Below, piece after piece: positions 12,825-22,306 of a stretch of DNA of 64,000 nucleotides. The DNA is from Macrobrachium rosenbergii (lineage: Eukaryota > Arthropoda > Malacostraca > Decapoda > Palaemonidae). The position numbers were made by a program, and so were the translations under genes. The stretch lies in assembly GCF_040412425.1 (NCBI RefSeq), contig NC_089741.1, positions 43,604,358 to 43,668,357 of the forward strand, written 5' to 3'. The notes beneath the pieces were generated by a model. That model did no database searches. It was given only the letters and a program-made list of their open reading frames with translations, and was not told the origin of the DNA. The stretch's first letter is position 1, and each line of letters opens with the position of its first letter.

Positions 12825-13319
12825 CTTGACCTAGATCTCAGGCTGCTGCTGACCTTCACCTAAGAGATCTCAAGCCACAACAGGTCCTTGTAGGGGCCAC
12901 CAGCCTTCTCCTGCTCCTGTTAAGAAGACAACTCAGCAGCACCCCTTTCAGCTCTGTCCTACCAGAGCCGGGAGAGGAGGCAGAGGCAGGGCTGTAGGAG
13001 GGGAAACGCTAGAGGGGACACCCCTCCCCACTCTCTGCCATTGGTGGGGATGTGCCTGGCGAGCCATTGGGGAACTTGACAGCAGCATGGGACGGAGGCT
13101 TGAGTAGTAGATGTTTTGTGGGTGGGATATCTACTTCCCTTCAAGTTTTCTCCTTCTCTCTCCGATTGTCCATTCCATCAAATAACATATGTTTAGGGCT
13201 CGCCGAAGGATCTGGCTGTCCGAGAAGAAGTGAAGGTAATGATGGAAAAAGGAACTGTGTAGGTCGTGAGGGATTGATCCCCCTGTTTCTACAGCCAGAT
13301 CTTTCCAGTGGTAAAGGCA

Positions 13320-14070
13320 TTGGGTGATTGGAGATTGGTCATAGACCTGTCTTCCCTGAACGTTTTCATCAGAAAGACTCAGTTCAAGATGGAAACGTTC
13401 CCCACAGTTCTAGCAGCCATCAGACAATAGACCTGAAGGATGCTTACTTCCAGATTCCAGTCTGTCAGTTATGTCACAAGTTCCTTCGCTTCATTATGGG
13501 AGTTGATCCAGGACAGAGACCATCTGTTCCAATTTTGTCACAGCCAAGGGATAGTAAATTTGGAGAGGTCAGATCTTACACCCAGCCAAAGAGCAGAGGG
13601 TCCTTTCCATCAGATCCACGCATTGACAAGTTCAAGACCATTGTACAGTCCTTCCTTTCCAGACAAAAACAACCAGCATGTCAGTGGCATATCGTTCTAG
13701 GTCACCTTTCATCCCTGGAGAAGCTCGCTCCTCACAGCCGTCTCCATCTTCAATCCCTTCAGTAGAGATTTGAAAGAGTTTTGGTCCCCATCAAAGGATT
13801 CTCCCTTCCTCCAAGTTCCTCTCTCAAAGGAAGTGAGACAGGACTTGGCATGGTGGCTGGACAACAGGAACCTGACCATAGGAGTGCCCCTTCATGCTTC
13901 CCCTCCGGAGATTCTTCTGTTCTCAGACACCTCGAACGAGGGTTGGTGGGCACACTTGGAAGATATTCTGGCTGTTGAGTAATTAATCTTTCACTTAACA
14001 GATCAGAGGCATATGACTCTTTCCTATACTCTAGCAATTGACCAGGAAGTGAGCCCATGTGAGCCAAACC
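13320..14070 (+). pseudogene. RT-RNase H remnant of DIRS copy B
   Basis: The 13328-13765 frame holds an RT piece, DLKDAYFQIPV followed by KFLRFIMG, the motif around the first catalytic Asp of the palm. Directly afterwards the sequence jumps to text that in complete elements follows the YxDD box (NLERSDLTPSQRA, then DPRIDKFKTIVQSFLSRQ and GHLSSLEKL), so the part carrying YxDD is deleted. From 13770 a second frame reads EVRQDLAWWLDNRNLTIGVPL and ILLFSDTSNEGWWAHL, the connection region and the start of RNase H. The rest of RNase H and all of the recombinase are absent. It is non-functional. Confidence 0.75.
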
Positions 14071-14094
14071 ACCAGTCAGTTCTAAAGCTTACTT

Positions 14095-14176
14095 TATCCT
14101 CCCACCAAAAGTAAGTCTCCCCATACATAAAGAACTGTATCCTCCCACCAAAAGTAAGTCTCCCCATACGTAAAGA
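14095..14176. repeat. 43-bp tandem duplication
   Basis: Two adjacent units begin tatcctcccaccaaaagtaa at 14095 and 14138 and differ by about one base. They lie at the 3' end of DIRS copy B, next to its internal complementary region. Confidence 0.85.
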
Positions 14177-14260
14177 CAGACAGTTTGTTTCGTGTATAAA
14201 CAAATGACAAATTTTTAGTCAATTTGTATTTTTCATAACTTACAAACCTGAGGTCTTTAC
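14175..14260 (+). repeat. Internal complementary region (ICR) of DIRS copy B
   Basis: The segment containing acaaatgacaaatttttagt and then tttttcataacttacaaacc is very similar to the ICR of the minus-strand copy at 28510-28605 read on its coding strand. In DIRS elements this region is complementary to the joined outer ends of the two terminal repeats and guides closure of the circular DNA intermediate. The matching left terminus is not present near 9842, so this copy is 5'-truncated. Confidence 0.6.
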
Positions 14261-14389
14261 GCAGATGGACCACCTCAAGCCACCCCTCTTTACATTCTTA
14301 AGGATGCACTCAACCACAAACCTGAGGTCTTTACGCAGATGGACCACCTCAAGCCACCCCTCTTTACATCCTTAAGGATGCACTCAACC
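14242..14389. repeat. 74-bp tandem duplication
   Basis: Units 14242-14315 and 14316-14389 begin acaaacctgaggtctttacg and differ at one visible position (attctt versus atcctt). Together they make up most of the 3' terminus of DIRS copy B. Confidence 0.9.
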
Positions 14390-14440
14390 CCCCTCAGTTG
14401 TGTGGACTTTGAAGGAGCCAAAAAATATTTTGACTTTTCA

Positions 14441-15657
14441 CATTTTCATTCCTCCTGTGATAGATTATTGATGATGAAAAATTCTTTTGCCTTGCTTTAG
14501 GTATTTTAATCAGTTACAGAGTTGCCTTTTGTAATTTCCAGAATGCAACATTTGCATTTGCTGTTTGTATCAAGCACACCATGAACTTTAAAGAATACAA
14601 AAAACATTAGCCTCTTATTCGTTAGCATTCTTTTCTGTACATTTAACCATCTTTTCAGTTAATGAATATACATGAATGAAAGCAATTTGTATATCTTGAA
14701 TAAGGGAATAGGTTACATTGTTGTCTTACTGCTTATGCAGTTATTGTCACAATGGTTGTTTGAGCACTGTACCAAAATTTATCGTTTAGTCATCATTCCT
14801 TACACAAAATAGTTCAGTAATAATTGTATTTACAAAGAATTTAAATTTAGGTATTGTACATTGTAAAAATAATTCTGGGAATGATTTCTAGTATTCACTA
14901 ATTAAAGGAGGACATTCATAGGTTATCTACATATGGAAGTACCCAGTAGGATAGTATATGTAATATGCTATATTTTTACAATGGATTTAAATCTGCATTT
15001 TTTTATACTAAAACTGGGTTCAAGGAACCAAGTCTGTCTTGAGTCAAGGGCAGAATTTGTACCATATACATTATCTTCACATTCATGTTTTAAACCCATT
15101 TCTGGACATTTCAGAACCTTGTGTATGAGCAGGGTGTTTTATAGCCTAATTGTTCTTACCTTATCTGTGATAAGCTGAATCCTTGTCAGATATTTTAATT
15201 TACTGTAATTTTTATTTTTAAAAAGGTGTTTGGTGTATTTATACCAATACAAGATCTTGCAGGAGACAATCTAAATTTTTTTCTATTATATAGTTTGGTT
15301 TGCTCTTCATGTTACATTTTCATCGTAATTCAAGAATTTTATGTGATGTATTTTGTATTTGATATATATCAGTCTTTTTGGATAAATTTCTGTTAGTGTT
15401 ATTTTGTATGAAAATGTTGAATTTACATGTTTTTTCTCTTTTCAGATGTTTTTGGTTTAAGCATCGCCTCTTTTGCTGCATTTTAATAACTTTTTTTGTA
15501 ACTAAGTTGTAAATTGTGTTGTATCATCAGTGTAAGGTACGTGCAGTATTTATAATTTTTACAGTTGCAGGTATATCGTGCTCTCAGAACACGGTTAAGC
15601 CTTGGCATGCATAGTTTTTCAGGGTATGAGATTAAGTTTTGTCATCTTGAAATATAA
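14441..15657. other. Unassigned AT-rich sequence
   Basis: The stretch between two DIRS elements has no supported gene or repeat. The 81-codon frame at 14933-15178 lacks any recognised motif. Confidence 0.5.
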
Positions 15658-15829
15658 TTTTGTTCATGAAACTTACCTGTCAGATATATATATAGCTGTA
15701 TTCTCTGTTAGTCCGACAGAATTTCAAAACTTACGACACACGCAGTGGGAGATCAGGTGGTTAGTACCCATTCCCGCCGCTGGGAGGCGGGTATCAGGAA
15801 CCATTCCCATTTTCTATTCAGATTTTCTC
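15658..15829 (+). repeat. Left inverted terminal repeat of DIRS copy A
   Basis: This matches the reverse complement of 22115-22306 almost base for base, from ttcatgaaacttacctgtca to attcagattttct, with only a few substitutions and one inserted G. The GC-rich block cccgccgctgggaggcggg inside it is itself a small hairpin. The right copy has a 25-base outer extension absent here. Confidence 0.93.
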
Positions 15830-16002
15830 TGTCGCCGGTACTGTCAACACTTGTTTTCAGTACCTCCGTCTTGGATTTCGGATAAAACTTGATTGTCACT
15901 TGAGTATTTGTTTGATTTTTGGTTTTTTGACTTGGACTTGTGGCTAGGCATACGCTATTGTGGATTGTTTTGGATTTGGCTTTGTTTTTTCCTGGGAGTA
16001 AG

Positions 16003-18650
16003 ATGTCTGAATCTAGTTCTTCTAGTTATCGAGTTTGCCGTGTGCAAGACTGTAAGGTGAGGCTACTGAAAATTTCGGCAGATCCTCACACTGTATGCTC
16101 AGGTTGTAGAGGACATGTTTTGTTTGTTGAATGACCGATGCAAGGAGTGTGAATCTTTGTCTGATGCTAGTTGGAGGACTTATGATTCTTATGTGAGAAA
16201 GCTAGAGCGAGATAGGCTCAGGAGGTCTTCCTCCAGAAGTGGTAGGAGTCAGGGTAGTGTGCTTTCACCTGTTAACCCTCCTGTAGACGTAGCTCTTCCT
16301 AACCCTGTGGTGTTGCCCCCTAACCCTGGGGTTGTGTCTGCGGATGGTGATGCCCTGGCGATTATTATGTCTTCCATTCGTACCTTGGAAGCTAATATGC
16401 TCGCTCTTCAAAGTGCTGTGAAGTGCAGTGATAGTGTCCGTCCCCCTAGTGTTGTGGAGGGGGCGTCAGATCGGCCGTATAACGCCTCTAGGTCTAGACC
16501 TCTGTCGGACTCCCAGGACTCAGGGAGTGGGCAAGTCGAAAGCCGCAAGAGGGTTACGCGGACCCCCCACCGATCTGGCGCCCTTCGCATGTCCTGATGA
16601 CGCTTCCCAGGCTGCCAGGATCGTGCACGGGCACGAATCTTGGCGATTGCTTCTCTTCCCCGATTCCTCCTCCTCGCGCCGGGAATGGAAATCTCGGATT
16701 CTCGCCCTTTGAAGAGAAGCTTCAAAGAAGGGGGACTTCCCACGCCCCTTTTCTCGTGACGCTCCGCTCTTCTCCGAGGATTTTGACGCCATCCCACCGC
16801 AGAAGAGGACCAGGACGTCATCAGACGATGACGCTTTTGAGCGCTCCGCTCGCTCCAGAAAGAAGGCTGTTGCTTCCTGTGAGAAGCAAGAAGGCGTCCC
16901 TCGCCCCTCTTCTTCTCATAGGATCAGTCCTCTCCTGAGGTAGAATCTTCTCCTACTGTAAGCTGCTCCTAGGCATGCAGGAGCAATTGGCTTCTTTAAT
17001 GGCCCAGAAGGAGACCGATGCGTGTCGTCGCCGGAAGGATTCGGCTGCCAATCAAGAGGTCTAAACCTTCCCTTCTCCTTCTCCTCGTTCGCCGCCGTCT
17101 CATGCTTCGCCTCCCGCTAGAAGTCCTGTTGCTCAGCGTTTTACTGGTCTTGGCAGGGATCGCAATTTCGCTTTCTGATACGCTTCACGCTGCCAGGCTT
17201 GACGCCTCGTTTCGACGACCCTCTTGTTTCTCGTCATGACGCTTCTCATGCTGCCAAAGCGTGACGCTTCATGCTGCTAAGCGTGGCGCTTCTCATGCTG
17301 CTAAGCGTGACGCTTCTCATGCTGCTCGGCAGGACGCCTCCCCCTTGCTGCTCGACATGACGCCTCCCTTGCTGCTCGTCATGACGCCCCTGGCTGCTCG
17401 TCAGGACGCCTCCTTGCAGTTCGTCAAGACGCCTCCCTTGCTGCTCGGCACGACGCCTTTCTTGCTGCGAGGGCATGACGCCTCCTCGCTGCTCGCTCAC
17501 CAGGACTCTCGTCGGATCGTTCGTCAAGAAGCTCGTCGGGATTCTCGTCAGGACGCCGCTCGTCGAGACTCTCATTTAGATTCTTCTGCTCGTGACTTTC
17601 GTGACTCCTCTCTCGGACTTCTTCCAAGCAGAAGTCCCTTTTGCATGTTGGTCTGCAAGGACTTCGTCCTTCCGGTTCTTCTCCTGCCCTTCCGTTGCTC
17701 CTGTGGAAGAAGGAGAGCTTTCTTGCGCTTCGGATCCTGCAGTTGAGGATCAGTCTCTTCTTCTTCAGCTTCTGCAGACTACCAAGTCTTAACTAGGCTG
17801 CTGAAAGACTTGTTTTGGGACAAGTTTCAACCCTCTGCTCCTCGCCCTCCCCTCGCAGCTAACCTCGTCTAAGTCACAAAAGTCTTCTGGTTTTGTGAAG
17901 ATGGCCACGTCTCTCTCACGAAGAGGGCCTTTAACAAGGTTCAAGAGTGGATGGACTCCAGGAAGGCTCAGTGCAAGACTTCTTTCGCCCTACCTCCATC
18001 AAGATTGAGTGGTAAAGCAGGAATTTGGTACGAGACAGGAGAGGAGGTTGGTTGGAGAGTTCCTTCCTCTTCCCAAGGGGATTTTGCCAGCCTTGTGGAC
18101 GCTCCCAGAAGGTCTCTCCTTTCTTCAGCAAAGGTGTCCTGGTCTTTATCTGAGATTGATCACCATCTGAAAGGCCTTTTCAGGTCCTTAGAAGTTTTTA
18201 ACTTTTTGGACTGGTGCCTGGGAGTCTTGGACTTGCAGGCTCGTAGCCCTGACTCCATTAGCCTGGGAGACTTGTTTAGTGTCCTATCCTGTATGGACAA
18301 GGCGGTTAGGGATGGCTCCAAGAACTGGCTGCCCATTTCTGTGCGGGGCTTTTAAAGAAGAGAGCCATTTACTGCAACTTCAGGTGAAGTCGGTCTCTCC
18401 TACTCAGAAGGCAGAATTGTTCGCCTCCGCTTTCTAGCCATCTTTTCCCCAACCCTTAGTCAGGATATGGCCTCCACATTGCAAGAGAAGGCTACTCAGG
18501 ACCTCCTGGCCCAGTCTTCTAGACGTCCTGCAGCCCCTTGACTTCTTCCCTTGGGCAGACTTCAAGATTCAGAAGCCCTTTCGTGGAAGACCTTCCTCTA
18601 GATCGTCCTTTCGAGGCAGAGGTCCTCAAGAGGTAGAGCCCTTCTAAGAC
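16003..18650 (+). pseudogene. Gag-like ORF1 of DIRS copy A, frameshifted
   Basis: The likely start is the ATG at 16003 (MSESSSSSYRVCRVQDCKV). A Cys-rich module follows (CRVQDC, then VCSGCRG, then after a shift near 16115 DRCKEC), suggesting a nucleic-acid- or metal-binding finger, then a basic Arg/Ser tract to about 16250. An Asp/Arg/Ala/Ser-rich region contains octapeptide repeats (17235-17480). A C-terminal segment at 17951-18355 reads GEEVGWRVPSSSQGDFASL and HLKGLFRSLEVFNFLDWCL, the part most like DIRS Gag. A final Arg/Gly-rich tail (RSSFRGRGPQEVEPF) lies near 18600. At least three frameshifts separate the pieces. The role as structural protein is inferred from position and analogy. Confidence 0.65.
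17235..17480 (+). repeat. 24-bp coding minisatellite in DIRS gag
   Basis: A repeat of about 24 bases (core gcgtgacgcttctcatgctgc) encodes an eight-residue unit, RDASHAAK, three or four times almost intact and then in increasingly divergent form (gacgcctcc plus ttgctgctcg). The period is a multiple of three, so the frame is kept, but single-base losses (for example near 17268) shift it. Confidence 0.8.
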
Positions 18651-18759
18651 CAGGGGCAAGAAATGACTCCAGAGACCTTCAGACACCGGTAGGAGCCAGG
18701 CTCCTTTCTTTTTGCAAAAGCCTGGAGAGAGAGAGGACGGACAGCTGGTCCCTCCAAGT

Positions 18760-19480
18760 CATCGAAAAGGGATACAAGATCCCATTCCTCGTATTGCCTC
18801 CATTGAGTACGATTCCCATAGATCTGTCGCCATCCTATCATCAGGAGAAACAACAAATTCTCTTCAACCTGCTCGATCAAATGCTCGAGAAGAGAGCTGT
18901 GGAGCAAGTCTCGGATTTACAATCCCCGGGCTTTTACAACAGGCTGTTTCTGGTTCCGAAGCAGTCAGGGGGTTGGAGACCAGTTCTGGACGTCAGCAAG
19001 TTGAACCATTTCGTTCTGAAGGAAAAGTTCGTAATGGAGACGTCCCAGTCGGTCATGGGAGCCCTAAGACCAGGCGACTGGATGGTTTCTCTCGATCTCC
19101 AGGACGCCTATTTTCACGTCCCTATACATCCTCTATCGAGGAAATACCTGAGATTTGTCCTGCGGGGACAGGTATTCCAGTTCAGGGCCCTTTGCCGGGC
19201 TCAGCACAGCTCCTATGGTTTTCACGATCTTGATGAGGAATGTTGTGAGATGGCTTCGCCTTGGAGGAATAAGAATCTCCCTTTATTTGGACGATTGGCT
19301 CATTGAGCCTCGTCAATGACAAGGTGTCTGGAGGATCTCCACACGATTTTGACCTTGACGAAGTCCCTGGGACTTCTGGTGAATTTCGAAAAGTCCCATC
19401 TGACCCCGACTCAGTCCATCGTTTATCTGGGGATTCAGATGGATTCAGTGGCTTTCGAGCATTTCCGTCTCAAGAAAGAC
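18760..19480 (+). pseudogene. Reverse transcriptase of DIRS copy A, frameshifted
   Basis: The frame at 18794-19200 carries RT fingers and palm: NRLFLVPKQSGGWRPVLD, then the first catalytic Asp in SLDLQDAYFHVPIHP and KYLRFVLRGQVFQFRAL. A small indel near 19190-19200 then shifts the frame; the continuation reads GLSTAPMVFTILMRNVVRWL and YLDDWLIE, with the catalytic YLDD at 19284-19295. The thumb region continues with FEKSHLTPTQSIVYLGIQMD in another frame. All three palm aspartates are visible, so only frameshifts inactivate it. It would copy the element RNA into DNA together with the RNase H downstream. Confidence 0.85.
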
Positions 19481-20120
19481 AACTTCAATGTTTAGAAAAA
19501 GTTTCAGCCTTCCTGAGGAAAGAAACATGCTCGGTGAGGGAATGGATGAGTCTGCTGGGGACCATTTCATCACTGGAGAAGTTTGTTTCCTGGGGAGACT
19601 GCACCTCAGACCGCTTCAATTCTTCCTTGCAGAGAACTGGCACGACAAGGAGAATCTAGAAGCTTCTCTGAGTATCTCGCCAAAGGTAAAGAATCACCTT
19701 CGGTGGTGGCTCGATCCATCGAAGTTGGCAGAAGGCCTTTCTCTTCAACTTCAGAACCCCGACCTAGTGTTGTTTTCCGACGCGTCCATTTCGGGTGGGG
19801 AGCAACACTGGGGAGGGAAGAAGTGTCGGGCACCTGGGAGGGGAACAGGTGTCCTGGCACATAAACCTCAAAGAATTGGGGCGATTCAGTTGGCCCTTCT
19901 TTTCTTCGAGGAGCGAGTCTCGAACCGGTTGTCCAGATCAACTCGGACAACACCACGGCCCTTTCATACCTCAAGAAACAGGGGAACTCACTCTCGGTCC
20001 CTGTTCGCCTTAGCAAAAGGACATTCTTCTGTGGGCACAGGCCTAAAATATTACGATCCTCACGAGGTTTGTTGCAGGCGTGAGAGAGAACGTCCGCGGA
20101 TCTTCTAAGTCGGCAGCGAC
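19481..20120 (+). pseudogene. Connection and RNase H domain of DIRS copy A
   Basis: The 19488-20108 frame continues the polymerase polyprotein: KVKNHLRWWLDPSKLAEGL, then DLVLFSDASISG, the first RNase H catalytic Asp in an SDAS context. A frame change follows; alternating frames give HINLKEL, containing the second acidic residue, and text corresponding to the next Asp block (QLGQHHGPF in one frame, the shifted form of an NSDNTT-type motif). The near-complete order of motifs and the neighbouring RT make the identity firm; multiple indels make it non-coding. Confidence 0.75.
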
Positions 20121-20399
20121 AACTGCTCCCGACCGAATGGATCCTACACCAAGAGGTGTGTCAAGGACTGTGGAAGCTTTGGGGACGTCCCTTGATAGAT
20201 CTCTTCGCAACCTCCAAGACGAAGAGACTTCCTCTTTACTGCTCCCCTGTTTCTCGACCCAGGAGCTCTCAGTGGACGCTCTTCTTTGGGATTGGTCGGG
20301 GATGGACGTGTATGCCTTTCCTCCGTACAAAATCATCGGAGAAGTCATCAGAAAGTTTGCGTCGTCGGAAGGGACGAGGATGACGTTGATCGCCCCATT

Positions 20400-21540
20400 T
20401 TGGCCTTCGAGGAATGGTTCACAGAGGTCATGTCCTTCCTAGTAGACTTTCCGAGATTTCTGCCCATGAGAGTCGATCTACTCAGACAACCCCACTTCGA
20501 GAGGTACCACAAAACCTCCCGCTCTGTGTCTGACTGCATTCAGACTATCGAGAAGCTGGCCAGAGCGAGAGGTTTTTCTAGACCAGTGGCGAAAGCTATT
20601 GCCAGAGCGAGAAGACTCTCTTCCAGCAATTTGTACCAATCGAAGTGGACCGTCTTTAGGAGATGGTGTAGAAAGAAGGGCATTTCCTCCACCACGACCT
20701 CTGTGAGCCAGATAGCAGACTTCCTCTTTTTTCTGAGGAATGATGTGAAACTTGCAGTCTCGACTTTAAAGGGGTATAGAAGCATGCTATCATCTGTTTT
20801 TAGGCATAGAGACTTGGATCTGTCTAACAACAGAGACCTTCACGATCTCTTCAGATTTTTCAAACCTCAAGGTGCCTCTGCCAAGGACTCCCTTCTTGGA
20901 ATTTGGATGTTGTGCTTCGGTTCCTAATGTCCAGTTCGTTTGAGCCTCTTAGTTCTGCGTCATTGAGGAACATTACTAGGAAGACTATTTTTCTAACCGC
21001 TCTAGCAACGGCAAAGAGGGTTAGTGAACTGCAAGCCTTTAGTAGGCATATAGGCTTTAAAGGGCATAACGGGTTTGTTCTTTAAGCCCTTCCTTTTAGC
21101 GAAAAATGAAAGCCCGTCTAACCCTTGGCCCAAGAGCTTGAAATCAAGGGTATGGCTGAAATCCTTATTCAAGAGCCAGAGAGAGTCCTTTGCCCTGTTA
21201 GGGCTCTCAAAGTCTACTTAGACAAGACGAAGGAAAGTCGAGGTCCCTCAGATAGTTTATGGTGTTCCGTAAAAAGAGACCGGACTTACCTATGTCAAAG
21301 AATGCTCTGGCTTTCTTTTCTGAGAGATACGATTAAAGAAGCCCATTCATGCTGTCAAGACTCTGATTTTTAAACTTCTGAAAGTCAATGCTCACGAGGT
21401 GAGGGCGGTTGCGACTTCAGTGGCTTTTCAGAAAAATATGTCACTCAGTAACATTCTGGGTGCCACATTTTGGGAGCAACTCTGTGTTCGCTTCACACTA
21501 CCTGAGAGATGTGAAGACGACATATGAGAACTGCTTCTCG
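20400..21540 (+). pseudogene. Tyrosine recombinase of DIRS copy A, frameshifted
   Basis: The N-terminal core-binding domain is in the 20286-20927 frame (SSSNLYQSKWTVFRRWCRKK, then SQIADFLFFLRNDVKLAVST and GYRSMLSSVFRHRD). The catalytic domain follows after a shift: FLTALATAKRVSELQAF holds the first catalytic Arg (about 21017); HEVR at 21393-21404 is the H-x-x-R box; SHYLRDV at 21493-21513 holds the nucleophile Tyr (codon 21499-21501). All key residues remain, but in three different frames with a stop after 21085. In DIRS elements this enzyme integrates the circular DNA copy without making a target duplication. Confidence 0.88.
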
Positions 21541-21979
21541 CTAGGACCATACGTTTCCGCAGATACTTTCCTGGGGCAGGGGATGACACTCATCCTATCC
21601 TATAGAAAATGGTTGGATAGTGTTTTTATGGTTGTTGGGTCGACTGCCTGTGCGGACTTCCCAATCTTTAGCTTTAGTTGCGTTATCCTAACTTAGTTAG
21701 GCTTGGTCAGGTGGTTGGTTTTGCTTCGTTTGCCCTCATTGTATGGTCAATATGGTCTTGTCACATTGTGGTCACGCCCCGTTGACAGATCATCTAGAAC
21801 TCACCAGCTATACAGGTCACACCCTTGCTGGAGACTCTAGTTAAGCAGAAGCGGACTTGGGTGACAGTAATCACGAAGTCAGCTATGCTAACAGGTAAGG
21901 AACCAAAATATCTTTCACCTACTTGTAGTGTGTTTTTTCCAAATCTATTCTGTCTGTACCCACCTCAATGGTGGTATTC

Positions 21980-22075
21980 AGCTATATATATATCTGACAG
22001 GTAAGTTTCATGAACAAAATGATATTTTAATGATAAAATAAAGTTTGTTCATACTTACCTGGCAGATATATATAT
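21980..22075 (+). repeat. Internal complementary region (circle junction) of DIRS copy A
   Basis: Bases 21980-22019 are the reverse complement of the left terminus (ending tttcatgaacaaaa) and from 22020 the sequence is the reverse complement of the right terminus (tgatattttaatgataaaat and on through ttcatacttacctggcag). The junction at 22019/22020 therefore shows how the two ends are joined in the circular intermediate and defines the element ends. Confidence 0.92.
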
Positions 22076-22114
22076 TCATAGTGCCCGCCCACCTCCTCAG
22101 GAGACAGTGGCACT

Positions 22115-22306
22115 AGAAAATCTGAATAGAAAATGGGAATGGTTCCTGATACCCGCCTCCCAGCGGCGGGAATGGGTACTAACCACCTGATCTCCCCACT
22201 GCGTGTGTCGTAAGTTTTGAAATTCTGTCGGACTAACAGAGAATACAGCTATATATATATCTGCCAGGTAAGTATGAACAAACTTTATTTTATCATTAAA
22301 ATATCA
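22115..22306 (-). repeat. Right inverted terminal repeat of DIRS copy A
   Basis: This is the reverse complement of 15658-15829, from agaaaatctgaatagaaaat to gccaggtaagtatgaaca, plus a unique outer extension ending attaaaatatca. The outer end is followed by tttt, which may be shared with the target. Confidence 0.93.

Larger units (their letters stand above)
9842..14440 (+). mobile_element. DIRS-like retrotransposon copy B, degenerate
   Basis: Plus-strand element of the same family as the minus-strand copy at 28265-31512. It keeps, in order, a cysteine-rich gag head (10087-10375), gag body (12349-12824), RT and RNase H remnants (13320-14070) and a circle-junction-like internal complementary region (about 14175-14260). 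The tyrosine recombinase, the 5' inverted repeat and the RT catalytic core are missing. A SINE (11538-11819) is inserted in it. The left boundary is approximate and placed at the right end of the Tigger element. Confidence 0.7.
15658..22306 (+). mobile_element. Full-length DIRS-type tyrosine-recombinase retrotransposon (copy A)
   Basis: The 6.65-kb element has the full DIRS architecture: inverted terminal repeats (15658-15829 and 22115-22306), gag-like ORF1, RT plus RNase H, a tyrosine recombinase, and an internal complementary region (21980-22075) that exactly represents the reverse complement of the right terminus joined to the left terminus. This ICR fixes both ends of the element to within about 4 T residues. 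As expected of recombinase-mediated integration, no obvious target duplication is seen. Catalytic motifs survive in RT and the recombinase, but reading frames are broken by several small indels. Such elements copy through a circular DNA intermediate instead of using an integrase. Confidence 0.93.

Noticed and set aside
16408..16821. Minus-strand frame of 137 codons within DIRS copy A
   Set aside because: It is antisense to gag of the element; composition reflects the GC-rich gag sequence and no motif is seen.
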